From Shewanella algae (lineage in GTDB: Bacteria > Pseudomonadota > Gammaproteobacteria > Enterobacterales > Shewanellaceae): a stretch of 64,000 nucleotides of DNA. Shown piece after piece: positions 1 through 9,051 of this stretch (position 1 is its first letter; every line of letters starts with the position of its first letter). The DNA lies in assembly GCF_009183365.2 (NCBI RefSeq), contig NZ_CP068230.1, forward strand, positions 1,455,001 to 1,519,000, written 5' to 3'. A program made the position numbers and the translations under genes. The notes under the pieces are model-generated. The model was not told the DNA's origin, ran no database searches, and was given only the letters and a program-made list of their open reading frames with translations.

Positions 1-529
1 TGGCCTGATAGGTATCATCCATGGTTTGCTGATCCAGATGGAAAGAGTAGGCGTCTTTCATCAGGAACTCACGTGAGCGCATGACACCGAAGCGTGGGCG
101 GACTTCATCACGGAATTTGGTCTGGATTTGATACAGGGTCAGCGGCAGTTGCTTGTAGGAGCTGACTTCTTTGCGCACCAGATCGGTAATCACTTCTTCA
201 TGGGTTGGACCCAGAACGAAGTCACGATTGTGACGGTCTACAAAGCGCAGCAGTTCCGGGCCAAACTTGTCCCAGCGACCTGTTTCCACCCAGAGATCCC
301 CCGGCTGTACCATGGGCATCAGAATTTCGATGGCACCGGCCTTGTTCATCTCTTCACGCACAATGGCTTCGACCTTGCGCAGTACGCGCAGGCCGGACGG
401 CAGCCAGCTATAGAGGCCTGAGGCGTTGCGACGTATCATACCGGCGCGTAGCATAAGCTGATGACTGACTATCTCTGCATTGGCAGGGTTTTCTTTCTGT
501 GTTGATAACAGGTATTGACTGACTCGCAT
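1..529 (-). CDS. proS: Prolyl-tRNA synthetase, N-terminal part (runs off the window)
   Basis: Charges tRNA-Pro with proline in the cytoplasm. Only the first ~176 codons are here; the gene continues beyond base 1. The ATG at 529-527 opens [15 protein letters not shown], the usual start of long bacterial (YbaK-insert type) ProS. Class II motif 1 is seen as [18 protein letters not shown], followed by [15 protein letters not shown] and motif 2 as [17 protein letters not shown]. It is the last gene of a leftward run (GGDEF-like protein, acyltransferase, trmO, rcsF upstream), separated from the GGDEF-like gene by 112 bases, so it may have its own promoter. The editing and anticodon-binding domains lie outside the window. 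Identification is firm. Confidence 0.97.
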   Translation of the reverse strand, partial: MRVSQYLLSTQKENPANAEIVSHQLMLRAGMIRRNASGLYSWLPSGLRVLRKVEAIVREEMNKAGAIEILMPMVQPGDLWVETGRWDKFGPELLRFVDRHNRDFVLGPTHEEVITDLVRKEVSSYKQLPLTLYQIQTKFRDEVRPRFGVMRSREFLMKDAYSFHLDQQTMDDTYQA

Positions 530-641
530 TACCTTGGGTCCGAAATGAATTGAATGGCCGCCATTTTATCACTTGCTTTGATGATGTCACGCGGCCAGGG
601 CGGATAAATTCCCCTTTCCTTGCTCGAATTTAGCCTGTCGG

Positions 642-1883
642 CTACTGATTGGCGCCGGCGCTGCAGTTGCCGCCGCGGTTTTGGGCGCTGAGCAGGGCTT
701 CTTCAGCCTGAAATACCAGGGTGTCCCAACCGAGTTGCCTGGCCGGTTGGATGTTGGCCACACCGATAGAGACTGTCAGTCTTGGGCTTTGGGCCTTGGC
801 TCTCAGATTGGCCGCCAGCACAAATTGATTGAGGCTCTGGGCAATGCGGATACAGGCTTCCGGATCCCGGTCTGGCAGTAACAGTGCCAACTGAGATTGT
901 TGCAATCGCGCCAGAAAATGTTCACCGCTAATTTCAAAGTCCAGCAGCCTTTGGGCCAAATGCAACAGGGTTTCGCTGGCAATGGCCTGATCGCTCTGAA
1001 TGAGCAACAGGCCTATCCTGTGCTGTTTCACTACCGCTTTGTGCCAGGCCTGCTTCAACAGTTGGTTGAAGCTGCGGCGGTTATAGAGCCCTGTGAGTTC
1101 GTCCTGTTGTTGCTCGCTGGTCAAGGCACTCATTTGGGCCTCAAGGGACAACAGCGCATGGTTTATCTTGAGTGTTTCCCTGTTCACGGCATTTGGGGAG
1201 TTGCCACCGAAGTTTTGTTCCGCCAATTCGCTGAGCTTGTGGCTGGTCTGCAACAAGGGTTTGAGCAGGTGGCGGCCAAGTACAGCCCAGGCCACAGTTT
1301 GACTCAGAACTATCAGCGCCAGTGACCCGAGCACCAGCCCTAGCAAGGTTTGCATCAGCGACTTGCTGTTCTTTTGTGCCTGGGCATCCAGGTGGGTCAG
1401 CCCTATGCCGGACAGGCGCAGAGAAAGATTATCTATGGCACTTATCATGCCGGTCATATGTGGTGCTCTCAAAGGCTGACCACTCATCACTGACAGCTGT
1501 TGTCCAAGAGCCAGGGCCTCGTCATATTCTTTGGCCGCCAGGGTAAACTGACTCAGGGTGGTTATTATCTGTTGTTGTCTCTGCCTGGTTTCGTCGAGGA
1601 TAGCCTCCCGCTCGTTGGAGGGATAGGTAGGCCAGTTGTTTTTGAGTTTCAGCAGTGCCAGATGCTGCATCTGGTTGGCTTTGATGGTTTGCAGCAGCAG
1701 TTTCTGATCCTGGAGCTCGGCGATATGGGCCTTGCCTGTACGCTCCATCACCCAGAGGCTGGCTCCGCCAAAAAACACTATCAGCCCGGCAAGCAGAAAA
1801 AACTCAGCAGTAACCGGCTGCGGATCCCCGGCAAGCCAAGTGACGTGCTTCTTGGTGTTTGTGTGTTTGGGCGGGTTTGGCAA
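642..1883 (-). CDS. Inner-membrane protein with a degenerate GGDEF domain
   Basis: 413 aa with membrane segments at about 28-46 and 178-202 flanking a periplasmic alpha-helical sensor-like region, then a linker and a GGDEF-type domain (about 259-410). The fold start is clear (DELTGLYNRRSFN) and so is the end (LTVSIGVA). However, the signature loop that should read R-x-GGDEF is RLQQSQL (residues 326-332), and the first metal-binding stretch, normally D-x-D-x-F-K, is QSDQA. Diguanylate cyclase activity is therefore not expected; a c-di-GMP-independent or interaction role is inference. The start is a TTG: the frame upstream closes with TAA eight codons earlier and no ATG is available, while GAGGAAG lies about 14 bases before it. 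It is downstream of the acyltransferase gene and upstream of proS. Confidence 0.8.
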   Translation of the reverse strand: MPNPPKHTNTKKHVTWLAGDPQPVTAEFFLLAGLIVFFGGASLWVMERTGKAHIAELQDQKLLLQTIKANQMQHLALLKLKNNWPTYPSNEREAILDETRQRQQQIITTLSQFTLAAKEYDEALALGQQLSVMSGQPLRAPHMTGMISAIDNLSLRLSGIGLTHLDAQAQKNSKSLMQTLLGLVLGSLALIVLSQTVAWAVLGRHLLKPLLQTSHKLSELAEQNFGGNSPNAVNRETLKINHALLSLEAQMSALTSEQQQDELTGLYNRRSFNQLLKQAWHKAVVKQHRIGLLLIQSDQAIASETLLHLAQRLLDFEISGEHFLARLQQSQLALLLPDRDPEACIRIAQSLNQFVLAANLRAKAQSPRLTVSIGVANIQPARQLGWDTLVFQAEEALLSAQNRGGNCSAGANQ

Positions 1884-1904
1884 TCCATGGCGCTCAACTT
1901 CCTC

Positions 1905-2558
1905 TTATTGATTTTTTTCACTGCCCGTCAGTGGCTTATCGCGTCTATCTCCCACTACTCTAGCAGGATTTCCCGCCATTATGGCAAACGCGGGTACCGA
2001 CTTTGTGACAATGGCGCCCATGGCAATGACGGCGCAGTCGCCTATGGTAACACCATCGACGATACCGGCCTGGGCGCCAATCCAGACATCCTCGCCAATC
2101 ACAATCCCCTTGGATTGGCTGCTCTGACGATAGATGGGCATATCCGGCGCCATGCCATGATTGAAGGCGTAGATGGTGACATTGTTGGCAATACGGGTCT
2201 TGTCACCTATCACTATGCCGCGACTGCCGCCATCCAGCGAGCAGCCGTGGTTGATACTGACCTCCCGGCCTATCTGTATCGGCCCATGCAGAAAGCAGTT
2301 GGCGGCTATCATGGACTCATCGCCCAGGGTTATCGGCCTGCCGGGTTCGGCAAACAGCTCTGCCTCGGGGGCGATAAAGCAGTTTTGCCCTATGCTGATG
2401 GTTTCAAGGACTTGGAGCCTGGCCTGAATCGCCTGTTGCCAGGGAAGGGCCCACTCGAGATGTTTGGGTTTGAGGCGATACCAGAGCCAGGGCATCCAGG
2501 AGAGGCGCCTCTTGTGCTGCGCCTGATAATCATCAGCTGAGGGGGTAAAATCACTCAT
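1905..2558 (-). CDS. Hexapeptide-repeat acyltransferase (CatB/maltose O-acetyltransferase-like)
   Basis: 217 aa, left-handed beta-helix acyltransferase, probably acetyl-CoA dependent. Hexapeptide repeats run from about residue 60 to the end (for example GIVIGDKTRIANNVTIYAF, GIVIGEDVWIGAQAGIVDG, VTIGDCAVIAMGAIVTKSV), ending with the typical MAGNPARVVG. The conserved catalytic-type His is in NHG (AFNHGMAPD). The chosen ATG (2558-2556) overlaps the trmO stop as ATGA, indicating translational coupling; an in-frame extension of nine residues upstream looks spurious. Substrate unknown: related proteins acetylate sugars or antibiotics, and nothing nearby fixes the acceptor. Confidence 0.8.
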   Translation of the reverse strand: MSDFTPSADDYQAQHKRRLSWMPWLWYRLKPKHLEWALPWQQAIQARLQVLETISIGQNCFIAPEAELFAEPGRPITLGDESMIAANCFLHGPIQIGREVSINHGCSLDGGSRGIVIGDKTRIANNVTIYAFNHGMAPDMPIYRQSSQSKGIVIGEDVWIGAQAGIVDGVTIGDCAVIAMGAIVTKSVPAFAIMAGNPARVVGDRRDKPLTGSEKNQ

Positions 2559-3289
2559 GCTCCGGCGCCGGACGCTTTGGCACAAAAGGGCTGTATGGTT
2601 TCGACCTCAATGCCTTGCTCTTGGGCATGCCAGAAGATATCCAGATCATACAGAGCTACTTGATAGCGTTTGGGGTCCGGCTTGCCTTTCTTGTAGGCGG
2701 GTCTCGGATCCTGGGCCAGCACCGCCTGAATGAGCTTATCCAGCCCGGGATAGCGTTTCTCGAGTCGGATCAGTTGTTCTACTGCGAGATGGCTGAAGCT
2801 GACCTCAACCTGCTCGGGAGCCTGCTGCGCTATGCCGCCTATCGCCTCCGGTATCGCGTCCGAGAAGGGGATATAGGGTTTGATGTCGATTATCGGAGTG
2901 CCATCGAGCAGGTCCATGCCGGAGATCTCCAGGACCACCTTGCCTTTGCCTTGGTGGATCTGATGCAGCTTCACCACAGATTGGCCAATGCCATTGGGTC
3001 TGAAGGTGGAGCGGGTGGCAAACACCCCGAGCTTTTCATTGCCGCCGAGCCGGGGAGGGCGCACCGTGGTTTTCCAGCCCTGGGCCAGATTTTCATGAAA
3101 GCAGAACAGTAACCAGAGGTGGGAATACTGCTCCAGCCCACGCACCGCATCAATATGATTGTAGGGCGCTGTCAGTTCGACAAAACCGCGAACAAAATCC
3201 ACCAAGCCCGGCTGACGAGGAATACCAAACTTCTGTTTATATGGTGTCCGGCAATAGGCAACCGCTTCTATCTGAGTCGAAAACCCCAT
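2555..3289 (-). CDS. trmO: tRNA (N6-threonylcarbamoyladenosine37-N6)-methyltransferase
   Basis: 244 aa. TrmO (formerly TsaA/YaeB) uses S-adenosylmethionine to N-methylate t6A37 of threonine tRNAs. The start ATG at 3289 gives MGFSTQIEAVAYCRTPYKQ, matching the family's N-terminus; the longer in-frame reading from 3409 would add 40 low-quality residues overlapping rcsF. Family motifs are visible: KFGIPRQPGLV near residue 20, ATRSTFRPNGIGQSVVKL in the middle and DPRPAYKKGKPDPKRYQ near the C-terminus. It begins 10 bases after the rcsF stop and overlaps the acyltransferase start by 4 bases, so rcsF-trmO-acyltransferase look co-transcribed. Confidence 0.93.
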   Translation of the reverse strand: MGFSTQIEAVAYCRTPYKQKFGIPRQPGLVDFVRGFVELTAPYNHIDAVRGLEQYSHLWLLFCFHENLAQGWKTTVRPPRLGGNEKLGVFATRSTFRPNGIGQSVVKLHQIHQGKGKVVLEISGMDLLDGTPIIDIKPYIPFSDAIPEAIGGIAQQAPEQVEVSFSHLAVEQLIRLEKRYPGLDKLIQAVLAQDPRPAYKKGKPDPKRYQVALYDLDIFWHAQEQGIEVETIQPFCAKASGAGA

Positions 3290-3299
3290 AACGTCAGGC

Positions 3300-3680
3300 T
3301 TACTCCTTCGGGGTTGCCAGGCGAATAGCCTGGCCGACACACATGGCGCTGGTGTAGCAACCGGCTGCGGCTTCCTGGGTTTCGACACAGTTTTTAATGA
3401 TAAGACCATTGGCCTTCATGTCGGCGGCCGCTCGGCGCGCCTCAGTGCGGGCATCGGCCATAGTGGCCGGTACACCATCGAGCTCAGACTGACAGGCATT
3501 GCCTTCAACCAATCCCAACACTTCATATTGGCCTGTTGGCCGGCTGCCATCGAACAGCTGTACTTCCGAGGGTTTGAAATACTCCTGGATAGCCTGGCTG
3601 TCCAGGTTGGAATTGAAGCTGTATTCCCCGGCGCAGCCACCAAGCAGCAGTACCAGAGTGGAGAGAAAAATCGGTTTCAT
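3300..3680 (-). CDS. rcsF: RcsF-like outer-membrane lipoprotein
   Basis: 126 aa lipoprotein. The N-terminus is a type II signal peptide with lipobox LLGGC (Cys16). The mature part has the four cysteines expected for RcsF's two disulfides (ACQSE, KNCVE, AGCYTS, MCVGQ) and the RcsF-type segment ADARTEARRAAADMKANG. In enterics RcsF senses envelope damage and feeds the Rcs phosphorelay. Whether a full Rcs system exists here cannot be told from the window, so a broader envelope role is possible. First gene of the rcsF-trmO-acyltransferase set. Confidence 0.88.
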   Translation of the reverse strand: MKPIFLSTLVLLLGGCAGEYSFNSNLDSQAIQEYFKPSEVQLFDGSRPTGQYEVLGLVEGNACQSELDGVPATMADARTEARRAAADMKANGLIIKNCVETQEAAAGCYTSAMCVGQAIRLATPKE

Positions 3681-3741
3681 GGCCCGGCCTTATAGTTATT
3701 CGTCCATGCTCCCGGCCATCCCGGGAGCTGTATGGGAAATT

Positions 3742-5046
3742 CTATCGCTTCAAATACTTTTGATAAAGCTGCCGATGACGATTGTTGAGATCCACCTGCC
3801 TGCCGTCGATAAACATCAGCTCTATCCGGCTGCTCATGGGGTCGAGAATATCGCCGCTGCTGACCACAATATTGGCCTGAAACCCGGGCGCTACCGCCCC
3901 CAGGTTGTCTACCCCCAGTATCTTGGCGGCATCTTGTGTAATGGCCTTGAGCGCCTGCTCTTTACTGAGCCCCCAAGCCACGGTTTGGCCCGCGGCCAGC
4001 GGCAGGTTACGGCTGTCCCAATCGGAGCTGAAGCCGAGGGCGAAGGGAATACCGGCGCGCTTGAGCAATGCCGGTACTCTAAATGCCTGACCTATGGGCT
4101 CATCTTCTCGTAGCGGCAAGTCAAGCGTATGGGTATAGATGACACTTGCCTCTATTTCATTGAGCGCTGCACCCAGGCGCCAGGCATCATAGCCACCGAC
4201 CAGGGTTAACTTGAATCCATACTGACGGGCCAGGGCAATGGCAGCCTCTATCTGCTGCTGCCTGTCGGCATGAACAAATAGCCGCGCCTCCTGGCGATAC
4301 AGAGGCAAGAGCGCTTGCCAGCGGCTGTCTTCAAGGGCGCCTTCACTGCCTTGCTGACTCAAGGCGTAGCGTTTACCCGCTTCAAAGTGTTTGTGTATCT
4401 GTGACAGCGCGTCCTGATAGGCCTTTTGTGCCTGCTTATTTGCCTCGCTGGTACCTTGTTTTTGCGGCGCAGTTGGCCAATAGAGGTGGAACTGTGGTTT
4501 GGATGGGACCTGGGCATCTTCTATGGTCCAGGCGTCCAGTGAGACCAGTGCCGATTGCCCGGCAATGCCCGAGCCTCTCGGCACTATCTGCGCGTGGGTG
4601 ATTCCGTTGGCCCGCACACTGGGCAGCAATTCCGAATCCGGGTTGAAGGCGCTGGCGGCTTCAAGCTGCGGATTGGCACTGCCCACATCGCGGCTGTCGA
4701 CTGTTGGTCTGGCCATGGCTATCTCTACCAAGCCCAGGGTGGTATCCAGTGCTATGAGGCCGGGATAAAGGTGTTTGCCACTGAGATCAAATTCCCGGGC
4801 ATTTTCGGCCGTTAATCTTGGGCCTACGGCGCTGATAACACCTTGCTCGAGCAGCACATCGGTATTTTCGAGTGTGCCTTGGCTGACGGTGTGAACCGTG
4901 GCGTTTTTCAATAATATGGCTTGTTGCTGACGCTCGGCCGGGATCAGGTTATGGGCCTTTGCCGGTGCGAACATCAATAGCGAACCACCCAGCAGCAGAT
5001 ATACCAGCATAGATGCCATGCATGGCAATAGAGGAAACTTGGTCAC
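3742..5046 (-). CDS. Secreted amidohydrolase-family protein lacking the metal-binding HxH motif
   Basis: 434 aa with an N-terminal signal peptide or anchor (about residues 1-31, ending AKA). The amidohydrolase-superfamily frame is recognisable: an N-terminal beta-sandwich piece (AILLKNATVHTVSQGTLENTDVLLE) and the C-terminal return of that domain (LGAVAPGFQANIVVSSGDI). The strand that should carry the metal ligands reads YPGLIALDTTLGL instead of PGxIDxHxHxG, so both histidines are missing. Its ATG overlaps the stop of the upstream 1036-aa amidohydrolase (ATGA), so the two are translationally coupled and may form a complex; that is inference. Probably catalytically inert or using other chemistry. 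Confidence 0.75.
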   Translation of the reverse strand: MTKFPLLPCMASMLVYLLLGGSLLMFAPAKAHNLIPAERQQQAILLKNATVHTVSQGTLENTDVLLEQGVISAVGPRLTAENAREFDLSGKHLYPGLIALDTTLGLVEIAMARPTVDSRDVGSANPQLEAASAFNPDSELLPSVRANGITHAQIVPRGSGIAGQSALVSLDAWTIEDAQVPSKPQFHLYWPTAPQKQGTSEANKQAQKAYQDALSQIHKHFEAGKRYALSQQGSEGALEDSRWQALLPLYRQEARLFVHADRQQQIEAAIALARQYGFKLTLVGGYDAWRLGAALNEIEASVIYTHTLDLPLREDEPIGQAFRVPALLKRAGIPFALGFSSDWDSRNLPLAAGQTVAWGLSKEQALKAITQDAAKILGVDNLGAVAPGFQANIVVSSGDILDPMSSRIELMFIDGRQVDLNNRHRQLYQKYLKR

Positions 5047-8000
5047 AGGCGGCTCTCCTTATTCTGGCCCCAGGCGTTGAATTGGGTATCGCATTGCCAC
5101 AAGGGCTCTATGATTTCAGACGTTGTTTCGCCTTGAAGCCGCGCCGGGTCACTGCCAAGAATTTTCTGGATCAGCGCCTGGCGCTCGCCGGCGATAGCCT
5201 GGGTCATTTGCCTATCCTCAGCGCGGTCGAAGTAGCGTTTGCCGCCAATCCACACTGCCTGGCTCTTGGCATAAACCGATAGGGGGTTGGCATCCCAGAG
5301 CACCAAATCTGCCTGTTTCCCCTCTTCAATTGAACCTGTTATGGCGTCTATCCCGAGCTGCTTGGCGGGGTTGATGGTTACCATCTTCCAGGCATCTTCC
5401 TGGGACATGTCGCAGTATTTCACCGACTTGGCGGCTTCCTGATTCAGGCGCCGCTGCATCTCAAAGTCATCTGAGTTAATCGAGGTGAGCACGCTGGCAT
5501 TCATCATCAAACAGGCGTTTTGCGGAATGGCATCATAGACCTCAAATTTATAGGCCCACCAGTCGGCAAAGGTGGAAGCACCGGCACCATGAGCCGCCAA
5601 CTCGGGGGCCAGCTTGTAGCCTTCCAGTACATGGGTGAAGGCGGTGACCTTGAAATCGTAGGCCTCGGCGAGGCGCAAGAACATCAGGATTTCAGACTGG
5701 ACATAGGAGTGAATATGCACATCGCGCTCGCCGTTCAGCACTTGGGCAATCGCCTGTAAACGATAATCGGGGCGAGGGGAGAGCTGCTTACGTTTCTCCC
5801 GTGAGCGCAGCTCGGCATATTGGGCCTGGGCGTCTTTATAGTCTCTGGCGGCATTGAAAGCATCGCTCATCAGGGCCTTCACCCCCATGCGGCTTTGCGG
5901 GAATCTGCGGGTATAACGCTCGCCCCAGTTACTCTGTTTGACGTTTTCCCCCAAAGCAAACTTAATCCCCTGATGGGCCTGGGTGAACTTGAGTCCCTCA
6001 GCCGACTCTCCCCAGCGCAGTTGAATGACCTGCGACTGGCCACCTATAGGGTTGGCGCTGCCATGCAGCAGATTGGCGGTGGTGACGCCACCAGCCAAGG
6101 AGCGATAGATGGCAATATCGTCCGGGTTAAGCACATCGGCTATTTGTACTTCTGAGGTGATGGCATCGGACATCTCATTGAGGCCGCCGTTGACGGCTAT
6201 GTGGGAATGCTCATCTATGATCCCGGCTGTCAGGTGCATGTCTGCTCCCTCTATGACCTGATAACCTGCCGGAGTGCTGAGATCTGTGCCAATCTTTTCA
6301 ATCTTGCCATTGGCCATAAGCAGGTCGCTGTTGCCAATAATGCCGGCCTCGCTTGAGGTCCAGAGAGTGACATTGCGGATATGCAGTTTTTCCGTACCTG
6401 GCAGCTCACTGCGGCCATAGGCTTGCAGTGGGCTCGTTAAACGACTGAGATACTCGGGTTCAGTCTTTGGCCCGGTCTTTGACACAGTTTTGGGGCTTGT
6501 TGCCTGAGTATTTGTCCGCGTATCCTCTTCTGTATCTGGCATTAAAAGCGCTTGCGGTAATCTTGAGCCGGCCAGTTGAGTGATAGCGCCATCGGCACTC
6601 AAGAGTCTTCCTCTCAACCCTTCATCATCTTGCCATAGAGTAAATCTACTGATGCCATTTATGCCAGCACCCTGCAAATTGACGCTGAAACTCAGGCGTT
6701 TGCTGTCGGCTTTCAGGTGAGCAAGCGCTATCTGTTGATCGCCACTGCTGAGGTTGCCCCTGAGTTTTCGGGGCGTTTGCTGGGTCAGTTGCAGCTCAAG
6801 ATCCAATTCCAGTTCAGCCAAATGCAGGCGATAACTGCCTTGCCACTGGAATTCCGGAGCCAGCTGTTTTTGCTCTTCGCCCTGCAACCATACGCTGACT
6901 ATTTCGCCGTCCTGAAACAGATTGCCTTTGGCTATCACCAGATCGGCCATATAGCCGGGCGCCAGTTTACCGACCAAATTATCTATGCCGGCGGCCGCAG
7001 CGGCTTCTGTGGTCAGCGCTGCCAATGCGGTTTCTTCGTCGAGACCGGCTTGCAGCGCCATTCTCAACCTGGGCCAAAAGGCTTTACCGTCCATGCCGTA
7101 TTGGGTGAAGGAGAAAGGGATATTGTTGGCGGCCATCACAGCAGGATTGCTCGGTGCCCGCTCCCAGTGTCTCAAGGTTCTGAGTGGTACTTCCCTGGCA
7201 TTGTCTTCATCACTGACCTGAGGGGCAGCGGGGAAGTTCAACGGCAATATCAACACGGGTCGATATTCTTGCAGTTCTCTCACTCTTGCATATTCCTGGC
7301 CATTTCCCAGTAAGATTGGCTGGATATCTTCTTGGCTCAAGAGTTTGGCTGCACGCAACTGGTTATTGAGGTTTCGGGTGTCAAATATCGCACCACGAGT
7401 TTTTATATCGTGCAAGCGCTCAAGGGCGATATTAAATTCCGGTGACAATAAATCCTCGCGACCGGCTGCTTTCATTTTATTCTGGTTATACCAGTTGGCA
7501 TCACTGAGAGTCTGTCTTATTAACGCTATGCTTCCCATCAGGGAGTTGGGGTAGTCCTGTGGTGAATTGCCTTTATCAAAAGCCATAAAATGTCGACTTT
7601 GGGGATTATATATCAGTTGATTGCTATTCTTGTCCGCCAAAGACAGTGAAACACCAATTCCCCTGAATATTCCGTTAAGATGAGCACTCTGAACGCTGGT
7701 AAAGCCATTGCTTATCCAATTTGACGCGGCTTCTTTATCTGCCAATACATAGGAAAACCATTCTTTCTCTGCGTGAATAGCCCCATTTGCAGCCACAGCC
7801 CCTTTGGGGTTTATCCGATAGACAGGGCCTTCAATAGTTGCCGGCGATTCTGAATACTCCAAGCCATATTCGGCAAAGGGATCGATAAACCCCGGATAGA
7901 TGGTGTAACCATTGAGATCTATCTTATAAGCATTTTGTGGAATTTCATTATTGGAAATAACTTGCTTTATCCGGTTATTTTCAATAAGCAGGGTAGCGTT

Positions 8001-8153
8001 ATCCAATTGCTTACCCGGGGAGAGCATGAGTTTGGCGTGGGTTAAGGCGGTCAATCTCGGAGTATTGTCTGTCAGTTGCGTTTCATCGGCGTAGGCGCTG
8101 CAGGCCACAAGGCTGATAAACAGCAGTTTTGCGGCGGGGAAAGAGGGTTTCAT
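5043..8153 (-). CDS. Large secreted protein with two tandem amidohydrolase domains
   Basis: 1036 aa, signal peptide about 1-22 (ACSAYA then DE). It holds two amidohydrolase-like halves. The first (about 25-450) has the fold landmarks (YPGFIDPFAEYG, KLAPGYMADLVIAKGNLF) but no HxH. The second (about 600-995) is intact: IIDEHSH with His649 and His651, VHIHS (813/815), FTHVLEG (841) and an acidic ligand in SINSDDF (895/896), ending with IEEGKQADLVLWDANPL. These agree with a binuclear-metal imidazolonepropionase- or dipeptidase-like hydrolase in the periplasm. Substrate unknown. About 290 bases of noncoding DNA separate it from the hns terminator, so its promoter lies there. It is followed by a coupled gene for a further inactive-looking domain. 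Confidence 0.82.
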   Translation of the reverse strand: MKPSFPAAKLLFISLVACSAYADETQLTDNTPRLTALTHAKLMLSPGKQLDNATLLIENNRIKQVISNNEIPQNAYKIDLNGYTIYPGFIDPFAEYGLEYSESPATIEGPVYRINPKGAVAANGAIHAEKEWFSYVLADKEAASNWISNGFTSVQSAHLNGIFRGIGVSLSLADKNSNQLIYNPQSRHFMAFDKGNSPQDYPNSLMGSIALIRQTLSDANWYNQNKMKAAGREDLLSPEFNIALERLHDIKTRGAIFDTRNLNNQLRAAKLLSQEDIQPILLGNGQEYARVRELQEYRPVLILPLNFPAAPQVSDEDNAREVPLRTLRHWERAPSNPAVMAANNIPFSFTQYGMDGKAFWPRLRMALQAGLDEETALAALTTEAAAAAGIDNLVGKLAPGYMADLVIAKGNLFQDGEIVSVWLQGEEQKQLAPEFQWQGSYRLHLAELELDLELQLTQQTPRKLRGNLSSGDQQIALAHLKADSKRLSFSVNLQGAGINGISRFTLWQDDEGLRGRLLSADGAITQLAGSRLPQALLMPDTEEDTRTNTQATSPKTVSKTGPKTEPEYLSRLTSPLQAYGRSELPGTEKLHIRNVTLWTSSEAGIIGNSDLLMANGKIEKIGTDLSTPAGYQVIEGADMHLTAGIIDEHSHIAVNGGLNEMSDAITSEVQIADVLNPDDIAIYRSLAGGVTTANLLHGSANPIGGQSQVIQLRWGESAEGLKFTQAHQGIKFALGENVKQSNWGERYTRRFPQSRMGVKALMSDAFNAARDYKDAQAQYAELRSREKRKQLSPRPDYRLQAIAQVLNGERDVHIHSYVQSEILMFLRLAEAYDFKVTAFTHVLEGYKLAPELAAHGAGASTFADWWAYKFEVYDAIPQNACLMMNASVLTSINSDDFEMQRRLNQEAAKSVKYCDMSQEDAWKMVTINPAKQLGIDAITGSIEEGKQADLVLWDANPLSVYAKSQAVWIGGKRYFDRAEDRQMTQAIAGERQALIQKILGSDPARLQGETTSEIIEPLWQCDTQFNAWGQNKESRL

Positions 8154-8401
8154 CTGTTGTGGCTACCTTGTCATTATTCTTTTGGGGAAAAGTCACAGCT
8201 ATCAGTAAAAAGATATGAATATCAGTATATATTCACTACTTTTTTACCAAAGAGTTACAGATATCCATAATACAAAAAGGTATCTGAGGCCGACGGGATA
8301 CATGGCTGTGTGCTGATGTCCATAAAAGTTAACCCAGTCAAAATGTAAATGCCAAGGCGTAATTGTAAGGCTTTTTAACAGATGCCAGACGTCTATCAGA
8401 C
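8154..8401. other. Upstream region of the amidohydrolase operon
   Basis: AT-rich noncoding DNA between the hns terminator and the 1036-aa amidohydrolase gene. It must contain the promoter of the leftward amidohydrolase pair. No convincing operator or small ORF was seen. Confidence 0.5.
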
Positions 8402-8430
8402 ATAAAAAAGCCCCGACACTGTCGAGGCTT
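8402..8430 (-). terminator. Rho-independent terminator of hns
   Basis: On the leftward strand an 11-base stem (AAGCCTCGACA paired with TGTCGGGGCTT, one C-A mismatch) is followed by six T. It lies 19 bases past the hns stop codon. Confidence 0.85.
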
Positions 8431-8448
8431 AAGTAAATAGATGCCTGA

Positions 8449-8844
8449 TTAGATCAGGAAATCATCCATTGAACGACCTTTGTCTACTTCGTTCTTGAAT
8501 ACAGTTGGCATACGGCCTTGGCCGGTCCAAGTAATAGTTTCACCATCTACAACGATTTTGTATTTTGGTGGGCGAGGAGCACGCTTCTTGGGAGCAGCCT
8601 TGGCGGCAGCAACATTACCCAGATCTTCAACAGACAGGCCAACGGCTTCCATCTGCTTACGGATATCTTCTATTTTAGAAAGACGTTCAGCTTGTGCCTT
8701 TTCTTCTTCCTTGGCTTCCTCTTCACGATCAATAATGATCTTATCCAATTTGGCAGCCAGATCGCGCAGATCTGCAACGCTCAACTCTTTTACTGCGGCC
8801 TTAAAACGACGACCGTGAGTCAATATATCAAGAAAATCGCTCAT
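8449..8844 (-). CDS. hns: H-NS family nucleoid-associated protein
   Basis: 131 aa, normal H-NS length. An N-terminal oligomerisation region (about 1-65, helices rich in E/K/A) is joined by a basic linker (AAAKAAPKKRAPRPPKY) to the C-terminal AT-hook-like DNA-binding domain with the core motif TWTGQGRMPT (about 109-118). H-NS binds curved AT-rich DNA and silences transferred genes. The gene is monocistronic: its own terminator follows, and a good sigma70-type promoter lies 57-85 bases upstream. The AT-rich upstream DNA is compatible with autorepression, which is known for the family but not shown here. Confidence 0.95.
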   Translation of the reverse strand: MSDFLDILTHGRRFKAAVKELSVADLRDLAAKLDKIIIDREEEAKEEEKAQAERLSKIEDIRKQMEAVGLSVEDLGNVAAAKAAPKKRAPRPPKYKIVVDGETITWTGQGRMPTVFKNEVDKGRSMDDFLI

Positions 8845-8900
8845 AAGTATTTTGGTCCCACGCTAATTTATAAATTGGGTTATGGTGAACATCGCTATAA

Positions 8901-8929
8901 ATAATAGAAACTATAAGAGTCTGGATCAA
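8901..8929 (-). promoter_or_regulatory. Candidate sigma70 promoter of hns
   Basis: Read leftward, TTGATC (8929-8924) and TATTAT (8906-8901) are separated by exactly 17 bases. The -10 element is 57 bases before the hns ATG. Confidence 0.6.
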
Positions 8930-9051
8930 ATATTTTTACGCCAATTGACATTAATTTCTTTATTTAACTCAATTCTATGACCATGAAAGTTGCCAAGTGT
9001 TCAAAAAACTGGCCTTAAAGTGTGACAGAAGTGACAAACGAGCGTTTAAGT

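Noticed and set aside
1500..2540. 346-codon open frame on the + strand over the GGDEF-like and acyltransferase genes
   Set aside because: Spans two real genes on the other strand and their junction; a low-complexity antisense frame.
2559..2585. Nine-residue N-terminal extension of the acyltransferase
   Set aside because: It would overlap trmO by 31 bases; the ATGA overlap start is the usual coupled arrangement.
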